A stretch of DNA of 64,000 bases from Clostridiales bacterium (lineage in GTDB: Bacteria > Bacillota > Clostridia > Saccharofermentanales > Saccharofermentanaceae). The position numbers were made by a program, and so were the translations under genes. Under the pieces are notes generated by a model. It had not been told where the DNA came from, did not search any database, and was given only the letters and a program-made list of their open reading frames with translations. The stretch spans positions 62,001 through 126,000 of the forward strand of contig JAFZWA010000050.1 in NCBI GenBank assembly GCA_017617525.1. The letters are read 5' to 3'. Below, piece after piece: positions 53,502 to 61,938 of this stretch; within the stretch, counting starts at the first letter, position 1; every line of letters starts with the position of its first letter.

Positions 53502-54449
53502 TCAGTCTTCGATCGCATCGGAAGACGCGATCTTCTGCTTTAACTGCTTCGGCGTGATATGTCTGTGCTTCTTAAACTGCGTGATGAAATAACTGGAAGT
53601 ACTGAATCCCGTATCTAAAGCGATCTGGCTTATGCTCTTTGATGTCGTGATCAGGAGCTTTTCGGCTTCTGTCAGACGGACATAAAGGAGATAGTCGGAA
53701 AACGTCTGTCCCAGCGCGTGGCGGAAGAAACGGGAAAAGTAACTGTAGCTCATGTTGCACATCTTTGCCATCTTCTCGGCCAGTACCGGCTGCATATAGT
53801 TCTCATGGATATAGTCTAAGACGGCATTTAAGCGGACGATGTCTTCCGGACGGATGTTAGCGTTTCCGTACATGGAGATGCCGTTTTCTTCCATTCTTCT
53901 CAAGTACCACAGGAAAATGCGGCAGATGTCGGCGCGGATCGCGAGCTCGAAGCCCGGCGCGCGCTCGGTATATTCTTTATGGTAGTCGCGGATATACTCC
54001 GGAATGTTCGTGCCCTCAAGGTCTTCCTTCTTCGCGAGAAGTGAATATGAACTGTTCTTTCCGATGCTGTGCGCCGTGGACATGATAAACGGCAGGATGT
54101 ACTTCGCGCCGGTGGAATAGACCGGGGAAGAGAAGAAGAGCGTCGGGTCGAACTGCAGGCAGTAGTACTCGCAAGGCTCGAAATGACGGAACGCGTGGAT
54201 CTCGTTGACGTTGATCAGGAGCATGTCGCCCTCGTTTACCTCGACATCACGATCCGCCATGGACGCAGAAAACCTGCCGCGGATTCCGTAAATGATCTCG
54301 ACAAAATCGTGATAATGAGGAACGATCTCGCGGCAGGGGTTGCCGTCTTCTAAAAAGTGCAGGCAAGATGCCGTCGCGCCACCGAGATTTTCTCTGTGAA
54401 GGTCCTCGTAAAGCGCTTTTCCGTTATTTTCGACATTCTGTGGCAGCAT
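53502..54449 (-). CDS. AraC-family regulator with N-terminal cupin domain
   Basis: Sugar-type AraC activator. The cupin sensor is near residues 40-110 (IVPHYHDFVEIIYGIRG, GDMLLINVNEIHAF); the double helix-turn-helix covers about 210-310, with VLAEKMAKMCNMSYSYFSRFFRHALG and ISQIALDTGFSTSSYFITQFKKHRHITPKQ. 315 residues. Its stop codon abuts the stop of the DeoR gene (TGATCA). It lies 103 bases after the XRE gene in the same direction and may be co-transcribed with it. Target genes cannot be told. Confidence 0.92.
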   Translation of the reverse strand: MLPQNVENNGKALYEDLHRENLGGATASCLHFLEDGNPCREIVPHYHDFVEIIYGIRGRFSASMADRDVEVNEGDMLLINVNEIHAFRHFEPCEYYCLQFDPTLFFSSPVYSTGAKYILPFIMSTAHSIGKNSSYSLLAKKEDLEGTNIPEYIRDYHKEYTERAPGFELAIRADICRIFLWYLRRMEENGISMYGNANIRPEDIVRLNAVLDYIHENYMQPVLAEKMAKMCNMSYSYFSRFFRHALGQTFSDYLLYVRLTEAEKLLITTSKSISQIALDTGFSTSSYFITQFKKHRHITPKQLKQKIASSDAIED

Positions 54450-54552
54450 GACCGATATCGCTTCCTATCCTCAAGATTTTGGTATTTCAACTACTTAAGG
54501 ATAACATGAAAAACAAAAAAACGGAACATTTTGGGCAAAATATTGATATCTT

Positions 54553-54813
54553 TTACGAAGCGATCCGACTGTCCGCCGACACCAGCAGATACTCGGATTC
54601 CAGAACGACCAGCTCGCAGAACTGGACGGGCGAAACGCCAAGGGCGCGAAGTATCGCGTGGAGCTTTCGTATGGAGGGGTTGGCTTCACCGCGCTCGAGT
54701 TTGCAGTAGTAGGACAGGTTTATGCCTGATCTCTGGGCGACGCTGAATTGGGAAAGTTCTTTTTCTCTTCGGATCGTGCGGATCGCGTTTCCGATGACCT
54801 TGGATTCGTCCAT
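54553..54813 (-). CDS. Small XRE-family DNA-binding protein
   Basis: A minimal helix-turn-helix repressor of 86 residues: VIGNAIRTIRREKELSQFSVAQRSGINLSYYCKLERGEANPSIRKLHAILRALGV, with the usual five helices, and a short Ser/Val-rich tail. AGGAGGTGT is seen on the minus strand just before the ATG. A perfect palindrome overlaps its own promoter, suggesting autorepression. Confidence 0.9.
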   Translation of the reverse strand: MDESKVIGNAIRTIRREKELSQFSVAQRSGINLSYYCKLERGEANPSIRKLHAILRALGVSPVQFCELVVLESEYLLVSADSRIAS

Positions 54814-54856
54814 TTTTCGACACCTCCTTTCTATTCTATTTACTTTCTGGTTTCAT

Positions 54857-54884
54857 CTTATAAGCGTACTGATATATCAGTAAA
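54857..54884 (-). promoter_or_regulatory. Promoter of the XRE gene
   Basis: Minus strand TTTACT (54884-54879), 16 bases, TATAAG (54862-54857). Confidence 0.45.
54867..54882. promoter_or_regulatory. 16-base palindrome TACTGATATATCAGTA, candidate XRE operator
   Basis: A perfect inverted repeat filling most of the spacer and part of the -35 of the XRE promoter. That position is expected for a self-repressing regulator; it may also influence the divergent gene at 55040. Confidence 0.55.
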
Positions 54885-54952
54885 CGAAAGCCCGGAAATC
54901 TCAAAGAGAGAGGGCCGCGGGCGCCGAACATAGCGAACACTTTATTCTTTTG

Positions 54953-55001
54953 GTTCATATATATACGTTCATATGCGAAAAAGTTGTTTTTAGCGTATAA
55001 T
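54953..55001 (+). promoter_or_regulatory. Direct repeat GTTCATAT and -10 box upstream of the SIAE-like gene
   Basis: GTTCATAT occurs at 54953-54960 and 54967-54974. A perfect TATAAT is at 54996-55001 but no -35 consensus is present where expected (about 54973-54978). Direct repeats ending at the -35 position with a poor -35 fit an AraC-type activator, possibly the one encoded at 57420. Confidence 0.45.
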
Positions 55002-55039
55002 AGAGTTCAAATGAGTTATTTTGGAAAGGTGTCGTTTTT

Positions 55040-57391
55040 ATGGCGCAATTGAATGATATACGTCTTCCGTCCTGGATCTCTCCGGGCATGGTCTTTCAGC
55101 AGGGTGTCCCGATCATTTTGAGAGGAAAAGTAGGTTCCCCTTCAGTCCCTGTCACACTGGAGGTCATGAAGGACCCGACGGACGGACGTAAGGTTTCCAA
55201 GCTCGATACGGATTACGGTGTCATCTTAAGTCTGGAGACGGTTTCTGATGAAGACGGTTCTTTCCAGTTCACGATGCCTGCGTACCGATCCTCTACCGAC
55301 GCCTATACACTGGTTTTCCATAGTCTTACCGAGCAGGTGACCATCGAAGACTGCCGATGCGGCGATGTCTGGGTCATGTTCGGCGGAAAGCCTTTCGCGG
55401 CTTCTATCGCGGAGACTGCCGCGCCGCGTACGCCTCTTAAGAAAGATGTCATGCCGCTTCTGCGTTTCTATTCGCCGAAGAAAGGTACTCTTGATGATAT
55501 CGAAAAGCTCTCTTACGATCCGATCTTCACGATCGATGACACCAAGTGGATCAGGATCCGTGATACCAAAGAACTGGCCAGCGTTTCGTCCGTTGCTTTT
55601 TCCTACGCGTATCACCTGGCCGAGCAATTGCACTATCCGGTCGGTATCTTAGACCTTGCAGAAGAGTATGCCCCGATCTACCGCTGGATCTCCCACGAGA
55701 GCATCGACGGTAATGACGCGATCCGTGAGTATCTTGAAGAGAGAAACCTCTACTTCGACGAAGAGGGGTGGCGCGCGAACATTGCCCGCCTTACCGATAA
55801 GAAGGACGCGATCGAGACCGGCGATATCTTAAAGGACGACGAAACATCCGAAGAGTCCTTCGTTTTCGAAGATGAAGAGAAGGTCGATGTACCGATCGAT
55901 CCGGAGGGCGCGCTTGCCTTTGAAGACCAGAAGGGCGGCCAGAAGACGGAAGAATCCGAGGAGTCTGATTCCGCGGAAAAAGAACCTGAGAAGGCCGATA
56001 CCGCATCGGAAGAAAACGACGATGAACCGCCGCTTTCTTTCCCGACCGAGGAGCTTAAGCATTTCGAGAAGAAAAACAATCTGGATCTTCTGAATTCCAT
56101 CATCCCGTCGGCAGAGACGGTCATGACCGATACTCTCGTATCCGAGGCGGCACACCGTCCGCTCGTCGGACCTTCCGACATGATGAGCGTATTCTTTAAC
56201 CACCGCCTGGCGCCGCTTTGCGACACCAGTATCCGTGGTATCGTATTCGCGCCGGACGCATCCGACGCGCAGATCGGAAACCTCTATTCCACGATGGTCC
56301 GCCAGCTCCTTATCGATCTGGCCCGTGTATTCGGTCCCCGTGAGATCGAAGAAAAGAATCAGGTGCCGTCATTTATCATTACGCAGCTGCATCCGGACGC
56401 GATGGATCCGGAGGAGCCGTTCCGTCATGTCGAGTTCAACGAAAGACTCTGCGCGATCCGAAGAAGATTCCCGATGCCGATCGGTATCCTGGGCCAGCAT
56501 GACCTTCTTATCCCGGATAAGGCCGTTTCCTTTACGATCGGTCGAAGACTTTCCTGTATCGCCCTGGGACTTCACTTTACGCCGAAGATGCCGGCTTCGT
56601 CTCCGGAATGCGTCGGTGTCGAGGTGATCGGAAATAAGGTCATGCTTTCCTTCGACAACACGGTCGACGGTCTGCGTCTTTCCGAAAATGAATCCGTCCT
56701 TAGAGGCTTCTCCGTCTGTGACGAAAGCCGCGTGTATGTTCCCGCGCAGGCAAGGATCCTTCATGGCGTGCGCGTCATGGTATGGAACGACGATGTCCTC
56801 GATCCGGTAGGCGTTACCTACGGTTACGCGCCGATCCCGCATCAGGCGACATTCAGAAACCGTATCGATCTTCCGGTACTTCCTTTCCGTTTCGATAAGA
56901 TCCCGTCCGAGTACTGCCCGGACCTGACCTTTACGGCATGCGAAGACATTACCTTTACAGGTAAGAAGACCTGGGACAGTGATTTTGAAAAACTCGAGAC
57001 CTATCAGATCACGAAGGGTAAAGCAACGATCTTCCGTGAGGTCATGAACAAGACGCAGGGCGCGGCTTCGCTTCGTATCGAGTACGAACCGGAAAACAGC
57101 CTTCTGTCGTTTGGACCGGTGCTTTCCTATGCGTCCGTCATGGCGCCTCTTAAGTTCTCGAAGGCAAGAAGGATCTGCCTGGATATCTTTAATCCGGATC
57201 AGTGCGAAAAGACGATGCAGATCACCGGCTTCCGCGGAGAGGCGACGATCCAGATCGGACTTCGCTGGCAGACGATCACACTGAACTGGGCATCTTTTGA
57301 TGACATGGAGATCAATAATCTCATATTCACCATTTTTGACAGACAGCGTTCCGGAGCGATCTATATCGATAACATCCGGTTCCTGCCGTAA
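55040..57391 (+). CDS. Intracellular sialate O-acetylesterase homologue with both catalytic residues replaced
   Basis: Overall plan of the SIAE/SGNH family: the N-terminal beta domain opens LPSWISPGMVFQQGVPIILRG, followed by CGDVW at residues 107-111. In active enzymes this leads into SGQSNM with the nucleophile Ser; here it is FGGKPF, with Lys117 at the Ser position. The usual D-x-HP near the end of the domain reads DLLIPDK (488-494), with Ile in place of His. A Glu/Asp-rich insert of about 75 residues lies near 262-340, and the C-terminal 180 residues look like a beta-sandwich glycan-binding module. No signal peptide. It is followed 28 bases on by an AraC regulator. Probably a binding or regulatory protein rather than an esterase. 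Confidence 0.72.
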   Translation: MAQLNDIRLPSWISPGMVFQQGVPIILRGKVGSPSVPVTLEVMKDPTDGRKVSKLDTDYGVILSLETVSDEDGSFQFTMPAYRSSTDAYTLVFHSLTEQVTIEDCRCGDVWVMFGGKPFAASIAETAAPRTPLKKDVMPLLRFYSPKKGTLDDIEKLSYDPIFTIDDTKWIRIRDTKELASVSSVAFSYAYHLAEQLHYPVGILDLAEEYAPIYRWISHESIDGNDAIREYLEERNLYFDEEGWRANIARLTDKKDAIETGDILKDDETSEESFVFEDEEKVDVPIDPEGALAFEDQKGGQKTEESEESDSAEKEPEKADTASEENDDEPPLSFPTEELKHFEKKNNLDLLNSIIPSAETVMTDTLVSEAAHRPLVGPSDMMSVFFNHRLAPLCDTSIRGIVFAPDASDAQIGNLYSTMVRQLLIDLARVFGPREIEEKNQVPSFIITQLHPDAMDPEEPFRHVEFNERLCAIRRRFPMPIGILGQHDLLIPDKAVSFTIGRRLSCIALGLHFTPKMPASSPECVGVEVIGNKVMLSFDNTVDGLRLSENESVLRGFSVCDESRVYVPAQARILHGVRVMVWNDDVLDPVGVTYGYAPIPHQATFRNRIDLPVLPFRFDKIPSEYCPDLTFTACEDITFTGKKTWDSDFEKLETYQITKGKATIFREVMNKTQGAASLRIEYEPENSLLSFGPVLSYASVMAPLKFSKARRICLDIFNPDQCEKTMQITGFRGEATIQIGLRWQTITLNWASFDDMEINNLIFTIFDRQRSGAIYIDNIRFLP

Positions 57392-57419
57392 ACGAAAGAC
57401 AAGAAGGGGGGCTTAAAGC

Positions 57420-58415
57420 ATGGTCGAAGATCTGTTACCGGCATTTGAAAAAAGTTTACTGGAATCCTCCGGCTCGATACCGGTGGTCTTTGAAGGCGCG
57501 GAACATTGTTACGAGACATCCACACCTTTCCCGACGGCCAGCCGTCACACCTCTCATGAGCTTCTTTACTTAAGAAGAGGCAAATGCGAATTCGTCATCA
57601 ACGGAAAGACCGTTTCGGTGACAAAAGGAACGACATTGATCATCCGTCCGCAGGTCATGCACTCCGTGCGTGTCGTGGAAGGTCCTGCCGATATGGTCGT
57701 TCTGTACTTCGGATTTTCGTCCGATATCGCAAAAGCACAGCAGGCGCTGCTTTCGAAGCCCTCGGATACACAGCCGATGGCCAACGGCCGTTTAAGAGGT
57801 GGTCCGACCGTCCCTTTCCTTCAGGAAAACGTAGCGTCGCTTTCGCTTGAAAACTTCCTGGATTTTGCCCAGGGTGACAGCGCCGTAGGTGACGGCAGCA
57901 ACTACCTGATCATCTCCGGTAAATCCCGTCAGGCGATCGGCGTTCTGGCCGAGCGCATTATGCGCGAGAGCCGTTCGGATATGTACGCCAAGGACATGAT
58001 GATGCAGCTTCTGACCATGGAGCTTCTGATCACGCTTTCCCGTGCGCTTCGAGAAGAGTGGGAGGAGAGCCTTCGAGTCAAAAACGGCAAGGCCAGAGAG
58101 CTCGTTCTCATCGCCAGAGACTATCTCGACGAAAACTATGACCGCGGCGTGACGGTTGCGGAGACCGCGGCATATGTCTTCTTGAGCCAGGGTTACTTTA
58201 CAAGAGCTTTTCGCGATGAATTCGGCATCAGCCCGATGAACTATCTCATGCAGATCCGAATCGAAGCGGCGTGCCGCCTCCTGACGCAAAAAGAGATCAA
58301 GGTCAGCGGTATCGCGACGCAGGTGGGCTTTTCCAGCCCGCAGCGTTTCAACGTGGCATTCAGAAAACAGAAGGGCATGACGCCCATGGAATACAGACAT
58401 AAGTACACAAAATAA
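57420..58415 (+). CDS. AraC-family regulator with N-terminal cupin domain
   Basis: Cupin sensor near residues 35-105 (RHTSHELLYLRRGKCEFVINGK, TTLIIRPQVMHSVRV); the C-terminal DNA-binding domain has TVAETAAYVFLSQGYFTRAFRDEFGISPMNYLMQIR and ISGIATQVGF-like VSGIATQVGFSSPQRFNVAFRKQKGMTPMEYR. 331 residues. AAGGGGGG precedes the start. It is co-transcribed with the degenerate SIAE gene, which suggests that the two act together. folE follows 16 bases after the stop. Confidence 0.92.
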   Translation: MVEDLLPAFEKSLLESSGSIPVVFEGAEHCYETSTPFPTASRHTSHELLYLRRGKCEFVINGKTVSVTKGTTLIIRPQVMHSVRVVEGPADMVVLYFGFSSDIAKAQQALLSKPSDTQPMANGRLRGGPTVPFLQENVASLSLENFLDFAQGDSAVGDGSNYLIISGKSRQAIGVLAERIMRESRSDMYAKDMMMQLLTMELLITLSRALREEWEESLRVKNGKARELVLIARDYLDENYDRGVTVAETAAYVFLSQGYFTRAFRDEFGISPMNYLMQIRIEAACRLLTQKEIKVSGIATQVGFSSPQRFNVAFRKQKGMTPMEYRHKYTK

Positions 58416-58431
58416 GGAGAGCGAATAAGAA

Positions 58432-59052
58432 ATGAGCAATTACGATGACGATTTCCGCGTACCTGAGGAAAGCCGAAAGGGCATGGACCTTGAGCGGATC
58501 GAAAGAGCAGTTCGAGAGATCTTGATCGCGGTCGGTGAGGATCCGGACAGAGAGGGACTTGTCGAGACACCGAACCGTGTGGCGAGAATGTACGGCGAAG
58601 TCTTTTCCGGACTGCACAGAGATATCGAAAAGGACATCAAGACCTTCACATCCGATAACGATGAGATGATCCTGATCGGCGATATCCCGTTCTACTCCAT
58701 GTGTGAGCACCACCTTCTGCCTTTCCATGGAAAAGCACACGTCGTATATGTTCCGAGAGACGGTAAGATCCTGGGCCTTTCGAAGGTAGCGCGTATCGTA
58801 GATACACTTTCCAGAAAGCCCCAGCTTCAGGAGCGCCTTACATCCGAGATCGCCGACACGATCCAGAAAGCGGTCGACGCGATGTCCGTCTGCGTAGTCC
58901 TTGAAGCCGAGCACCTCTGCATGACGATGCGAGGCGTAAGAAAGCCGGGCAGCAAGACCGTCACATCCGCGATGCGCGGCGGTTGCCGTTCCGACGCGAG
59001 AACGCGTTCTGAGGCGCTCGCCCTCATCAACCGTCCGAGAAATATCATTTGA
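58432..59052 (+). CDS. folE: GTP cyclohydrolase I
   Basis: First enzyme of tetrahydrofolate synthesis, making dihydroneopterin triphosphate from [23 protein letters not shown] near residue 86 has the zinc Cys and His; the second zinc Cys is in [13 protein letters not shown] near 155. 206 residues. AAGGAGAG precedes the ATG. First of folE-folP-folB-folK. Confidence 0.97.
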   Translation: MSNYDDDFRVPEESRKGMDLERIERAVREILIAVGEDPDREGLVETPNRVARMYGEVFSGLHRDIEKDIKTFTSDNDEMILIGDIPFYSMCEHHLLPFHGKAHVVYVPRDGKILGLSKVARIVDTLSRKPQLQERLTSEIADTIQKAVDAMSVCVVLEAEHLCMTMRGVRKPGSKTVTSAMRGGCRSDARTRSEALALINRPRNII

Positions 59053-59070
59053 TTTCAAAGGAGAAGTAAG

Positions 59071-59934
59071 ATGACAGCTCTTGATCAGTCTTCTGCTTTT
59101 TCATGGACCATCCGAAACGGGTCTCTTTCCTACAAGGACAAGATCCTTCTGATGGGCATCCTTAACGTCACGCCGGATTCTTTTTCCGACGGCGGCAATT
59201 TCTATACGCCGGAGCACGCGCTCCTTCGTGCCAAGGAACTGGTCGAGGATGGCGCGGATCTTCTTGATATCGGCGCGGAAAGCACTCGTCCCGGTTCCGA
59301 GATGATCTCTGCCGACGAGGAGCTGTCCCGTTTGATCCCGGCTCTGAAGATCATCCGCGACGCGGTGGATCTCCCGATCTCGATCGACACCTATAAGAGC
59401 AAGACCGCAAGGGAAGCCCTGAAGTTCGGCGCGGACATCATCAACGACGTCTGGGGCCTTCTTTACGATCCGGAAATGGCCGAGGTCGTAGCCGAATACA
59501 AGGCCGGCGTGGTCATCATGGCCAACTACACCAATGAGAAGATCTTTAAAAGAGAAGGCGGTATCGTAGATGACTGTCTCCGCTATTTTGAAAAGAGCGC
59601 GGAAGTCGCAGAAAAGGCCGGTATCCGAAAAGACACGATCCTTTTCGATCCGGGCATCGGTTTTGGTACCGACACAAAGGAAGCGCTCGAGCTTCTCGCC
59701 GCGATCCCGAAGATCCAGGAAAAGGGCTATCCGCTTCTGATCGGACCTTCGAGAAAACGCTTCGTCGGCGAGATCTTAAACGGCGTCCCTGCAGATCAAA
59801 GAGACGCGGGAACCGCTGCCGTTTCGATCTTCTGTCAGGAGAAAAGGGCTGCCTGCGTACGTGTGCATAATGTTTTCGAATCGTCTACGGCACTTAAGAT
59901 GTACCTGGCGATGAAAGGGGCAGAGAATGGATAA
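59071..59934 (+). CDS. folP: Dihydropteroate synthase
   Basis: Joins p-aminobenzoate to hydroxymethyl-dihydropterin pyrophosphate; the target of sulfonamides. Signatures: MGILNVTPDSFSDGG near residue 28, DIGAESTRPGSE near 72, and DPGIGFGTDTKE near 195 (one Lys-containing loop, LIGPSRKRF, near 222). 287 residues. Its stop overlaps the folB start by eight bases. Confidence 0.97.
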   Translation: MTALDQSSAFSWTIRNGSLSYKDKILLMGILNVTPDSFSDGGNFYTPEHALLRAKELVEDGADLLDIGAESTRPGSEMISADEELSRLIPALKIIRDAVDLPISIDTYKSKTAREALKFGADIINDVWGLLYDPEMAEVVAEYKAGVVIMANYTNEKIFKREGGIVDDCLRYFEKSAEVAEKAGIRKDTILFDPGIGFGTDTKEALELLAAIPKIQEKGYPLLIGPSRKRFVGEILNGVPADQRDAGTAAVSIFCQEKRAACVRVHNVFESSTALKMYLAMKGAENG

Positions 59935-60307
59935 GATCGTACTGAAGAATATGCGCTTTAGAAGCTTCTCTGGAGTTCTTCCCGAGGAGAAAAAAGACGG
60001 CCAGGATTTTGTCATCACGCTTACCCTGACATGTTCCGACATCCCGGGCTGTAAGACAGATAAGCTTTCCGACACGGTCGATTACGGCAAGGTCTTTTCC
60101 ATGGTCAAAAACTACGTGGAAAGCACTTCGGTCGATCTGATCGAGTACATGGCCTACCAGATCATCGTAAAGGTCATGCGTGCTTTTTCCGCGGTACAGG
60201 AGATCTCCTGCGAGATCCAAAAGCCGAAAGCCCCGATCGACGGCGATTTTGACTACATGAGCGTCATCATCGACCGAACGAGAGCAGAGATGGAGTCCGA
60301 ACTATGA
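59927..60307 (+). CDS. folB: Dihydroneopterin aldolase
   Basis: Cleaves dihydroneopterin to hydroxymethyl-dihydropterin. SGVLPEEKKDGQDFVITLTL near residue 15 is the family opening (here 'L' at the position often H/Y), and DLIEYMAYQIIVKVM near 67 holds the active-site Glu; the conserved Lys is in IQKPKAPID. 126 residues. Overlaps folP at its start and folK at its end. Confidence 0.94.
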   Translation: MDKIVLKNMRFRSFSGVLPEEKKDGQDFVITLTLTCSDIPGCKTDKLSDTVDYGKVFSMVKNYVESTSVDLIEYMAYQIIVKVMRAFSAVQEISCEIQKPKAPIDGDFDYMSVIIDRTRAEMESEL

Positions 60308-60780
60308 GTATCGCGTATCTTTCACTGGGCAGTAACATGGGAGACCGCGTCGGAAACTTAAGCCGCGCGGTGGCGCTTTTGGACCGTCCGGATGAAGGCA
60401 TCTTCGTCGAACTGGTGTCTCCCGTCTTTGAGACAAAGCCCGTCGGATATACCGAGCAGGACGATTTTCTGAACATCTGTCTGAAGGTCGTAACTGAGCT
60501 TTCACCTATGGAGCTTCTTTCCGCGTGCCAGAAGGTCGAGCAGGAACTTCACAGAGAAAGGATCATCCATTGGGGCCCGAGAACGATCGATGTTGATATC
60601 CTGACCTATGACGACATCAAGATGGATACCGAGCGATTGACGATCCCACATCCGAGAATGGAAGAAAGAGGCTTCGTGCAGGTCCCGCTCCTGTTCCTTG
60701 AAGGAACAGGCGAGATCCCCGAAAAATGGCGGGATGAGGTCTGTTACTACGGCATCCTTCCGAAGTACAGAGTTGAATGA
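60304..60780 (+). CDS. folK: Hydroxymethyl-dihydropterin pyrophosphokinase
   Basis: Adds pyrophosphate from ATP to hydroxymethyl-dihydropterin, feeding FolP. AYLSLGSNMGDR at residues 4-15, then FLNICLKV and WGPRTIDVDILTYDD near 92 with the two magnesium Asp residues. 158 residues. Last of the fol genes here; no folC, pabA or pabB is in the window. Confidence 0.96.
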   Translation: MSIAYLSLGSNMGDRVGNLSRAVALLDRPDEGIFVELVSPVFETKPVGYTEQDDFLNICLKVVTELSPMELLSACQKVEQELHRERIIHWGPRTIDVDILTYDDIKMDTERLTIPHPRMEERGFVQVPLLFLEGTGEIPEKWRDEVCYYGILPKYRVE

Positions 60781-60800
60781 AACGGGAAAACCGATATAAT
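60773..60800 (+). promoter_or_regulatory. Promoter of the Arg/Asn-rich protein gene
   Basis: TTGAAT (60773-60778), 16 bases, TATAAT (60795-60800). The -35 covers the last folK codons and the first base of its stop. Confidence 0.7.
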
Positions 60801-60843
60801 TAAATTATTCAGTTCTCTTTAAGTATAAAGAGTGGAGGTAGAA

Positions 60844-61269
60844 ATGAGCGAACAGGAACCGAAAAAGGTGAATCACGCGCCGGCGGCAACAGGCACAAAC
60901 GGCCAGCAGCCCCCGAGAAACAACAATAACCGTAACAGAAGAAGAAAGTCCGGAAATTACGGCGGAAACCGTGATCGCAATAACTATAACCGCGCAAACA
61001 GAAACGGTGAGGAAAACCAGAACCAGAACCGTGAAAGAAAGGCGGATAACCGCGAGGCGAAAAGATCCGATAATCGTGAAAGAAATAACGGCGGATTTGA
61101 AAAGAGAGAGCACAGAGGCTCCGGAAGAAACGACCATCGCGAGAAGAAGAACTGGAACCGCCGCCGTCCCGCGGAGGAGACAGTTGAGGATATCAGAAAA
61201 GATAACGAGCGTATCGAGAAGGATATCTGGCTCGAGATCGCCAGCATTCATTCCGTGAAACTCGACTGA
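60844..61269 (+). CDS. Disordered Arg/Asn-rich basic protein with conserved-looking C-terminal helix
   Basis: Residues about 18-105 are almost only Asn, Arg, Gly, Lys, Glu and Asp, a composition typical of disordered RNA-binding tails. The last 30 residues (VEDIRKDNERIEKDIWLEIASIHSVKLD) are predicted helical and look like the conserved part. 141 residues, start at ATG 60844 after GGAGGT. It has its own promoter between fol and tmk. Not recognised; RNA binding is inference from composition. Confidence 0.75.
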   Translation: MSEQEPKKVNHAPAATGTNGQQPPRNNNNRNRRRKSGNYGGNRDRNNYNRANRNGEENQNQNRERKADNREAKRSDNRERNNGGFEKREHRGSGRNDHREKKNWNRRRPAEETVEDIRKDNERIEKDIWLEIASIHSVKLD

Positions 61270-61314
61270 TATTGAAGTATAATGAAGATTGAAAACAAGG
61301 AGGAGAAAGAAGTA

Positions 61315-61938
61315 ATGAAAGGTCTGTTTGTTACCTTCGAAGGCATTGACGGTTGCGGCAAGACCACCCAGATCGAGCTTCTTTCTTCCGATCTGAAAGC
61401 AGAAGGTATTCCGTATGTACTGATCAGAGAACCGGGCGGAACTGTGATCGGCGAGAAGATCCGAACGATCCTTCTTGACAAGGCAAATACCGGGATGGAC
61501 GAACGCACCGAGCTTCTTTTATACGAAGCCGCACGCGCGCAGATCGTAAAGGAAAAGATCATTCCGGAATTAAATGCCGGAAAAGTCGTTATCTGCGACC
61601 GTTTCTTCGATTCGACCATCGCTTATCAGGGATACGCCCGAGGACTGAAACTGGAAGATGTGGATTTCCTCAATAACTGGAGCGCGTACGGCATCAAGCC
61701 CGACATCACGTTCCTTCTCGATCTGGACGAGCAGACGGCCTACAGAAGACGCCACGGAAGATCCGACGAAGAGGATCGTCTCGAAGCCGAAGGCCTTGTG
61801 TTTATGCAGAAAGTCAGAAACGGCTATCTGGAAAGAAGTAAAGAAGACGAAAGGTTCAAGGTGCTTTCCGCGCTGGATACACCTGAAGAGATCTATAAGA
61901 AGATCAGAAAGACTGTCTGGGAGGTGATCGGTAAATGA
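61315..61938 (+). CDS. tmk: Thymidylate kinase
   Basis: Phosphorylates dTMP to dTDP. P-loop FEGIDGCGKTTQ near residue 6, DRFFDSTIAYQGYARG near 94, and lid RRRHGRSDEEDR near 142. 207 residues. ATG 61315 follows AAGGAGGAG; an upstream ATG at 61282 lies in a TATAAT (61278-61283) and is not used. Opens the Firmicutes-type tmk-darA-holB-ricT series. Confidence 0.96.
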   Translation: MKGLFVTFEGIDGCGKTTQIELLSSDLKAEGIPYVLIREPGGTVIGEKIRTILLDKANTGMDERTELLLYEAARAQIVKEKIIPELNAGKVVICDRFFDSTIAYQGYARGLKLEDVDFLNNWSAYGIKPDITFLLDLDEQTAYRRRHGRSDEEDRLEAEGLVFMQKVRNGYLERSKEDERFKVLSALDTPEEIYKKIRKTVWEVIGK

